Shown here piece after piece: positions 7,156-7,190 of a DNA stretch of 7,190 nucleotides. How positions within the stretch are numbered: position 1 is the first letter of the stretch; every line of letters begins with the position of its first letter. The stretch covers positions 1-7,190 of the forward strand of contig JAOACM010000228.1 of NCBI GenBank assembly GCA_026417845.1, read 5' to 3'. The position numbers and the translations under genes were made by a program. The DNA comes from Planctomycetota bacterium. GTDB taxonomy: Bacteria; Planctomycetota; SZUA-567; H5-PLA8; CALKMO01. Under the pieces are notes generated by a model. The model searched no databases, was not told the origin of the DNA, and worked only from the letters and a program-made list of their open reading frames with translations.

Positions 7156-7190
7156 TCACCGAAACCCCGCCGGCCGGGACCCGCTTCAGC

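Noticed and set aside
7156..7190. Promoter or upstream gene end before the kinase
   Set aside because: Only 35 bases are available. A TGA directly precedes the ATG, but no reading frame for an upstream gene can be established and no promoter boxes are visible.

Overview
The window is GC-rich bacterial DNA that is almost entirely coding on the minus strand. The large gene combines a Hanks-type Ser/Thr kinase, TPR-like repeats, one membrane span and a sulfatase-modifying-factor (FGE/SUMF1)-like C-terminus. Beside it is a large orphan carbohydrate-active TIM-barrel protein. This combination is typical of the Planctomycetes-Verrucomicrobia-Lentisphaerae group and of several uncultured, Planctomycetes-like candidate phyla. 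There is no rRNA or other phylogenetic marker, so the assignment is an inference from gene style only.

Layout, left to right. Bases 1-258 hold a plus-strand fragment whose first 26 codons are a clear lipoyl-attachment half-domain; the rest no longer reads as lipoyl domain, and the 5' end lies outside the window. Bases 299-2503 (minus) encode a ~734-residue cytoplasmic protein with an N-terminal beta-rich domain, a glycosidase-like TIM barrel and a C-terminal beta domain. Bases 2504-2833 are a leader/intergenic region with several inverted repeats. Bases 2834-3607 (minus) encode a 257-residue single-span membrane protein. Bases 3604-7155 (minus) encode the 1183-residue receptor-like kinase. 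The last 35 bases are upstream of the kinase start and show no clear promoter.

The kinase and the small membrane protein share an ATGA stop/start overlap, so they are almost certainly co-transcribed and translationally coupled. The predicted topology puts the kinase catalytic domain in the cytoplasm. The FGE-like domain of the kinase and the cysteine-containing domain of its partner then lie on the outer face of the membrane. The reasonable inference is a two-protein transmembrane signalling unit. The glycosidase-like gene lies 330 bp downstream on the same strand with its own Shine-Dalgarno sequence. It may be transcribed separately; a link to the kinase is not shown. The lipoyl fragment converges on it and looks functionally unrelated.

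No CRISPR array, tRNA, rRNA, insertion sequence or recognisable defence cassette was seen.
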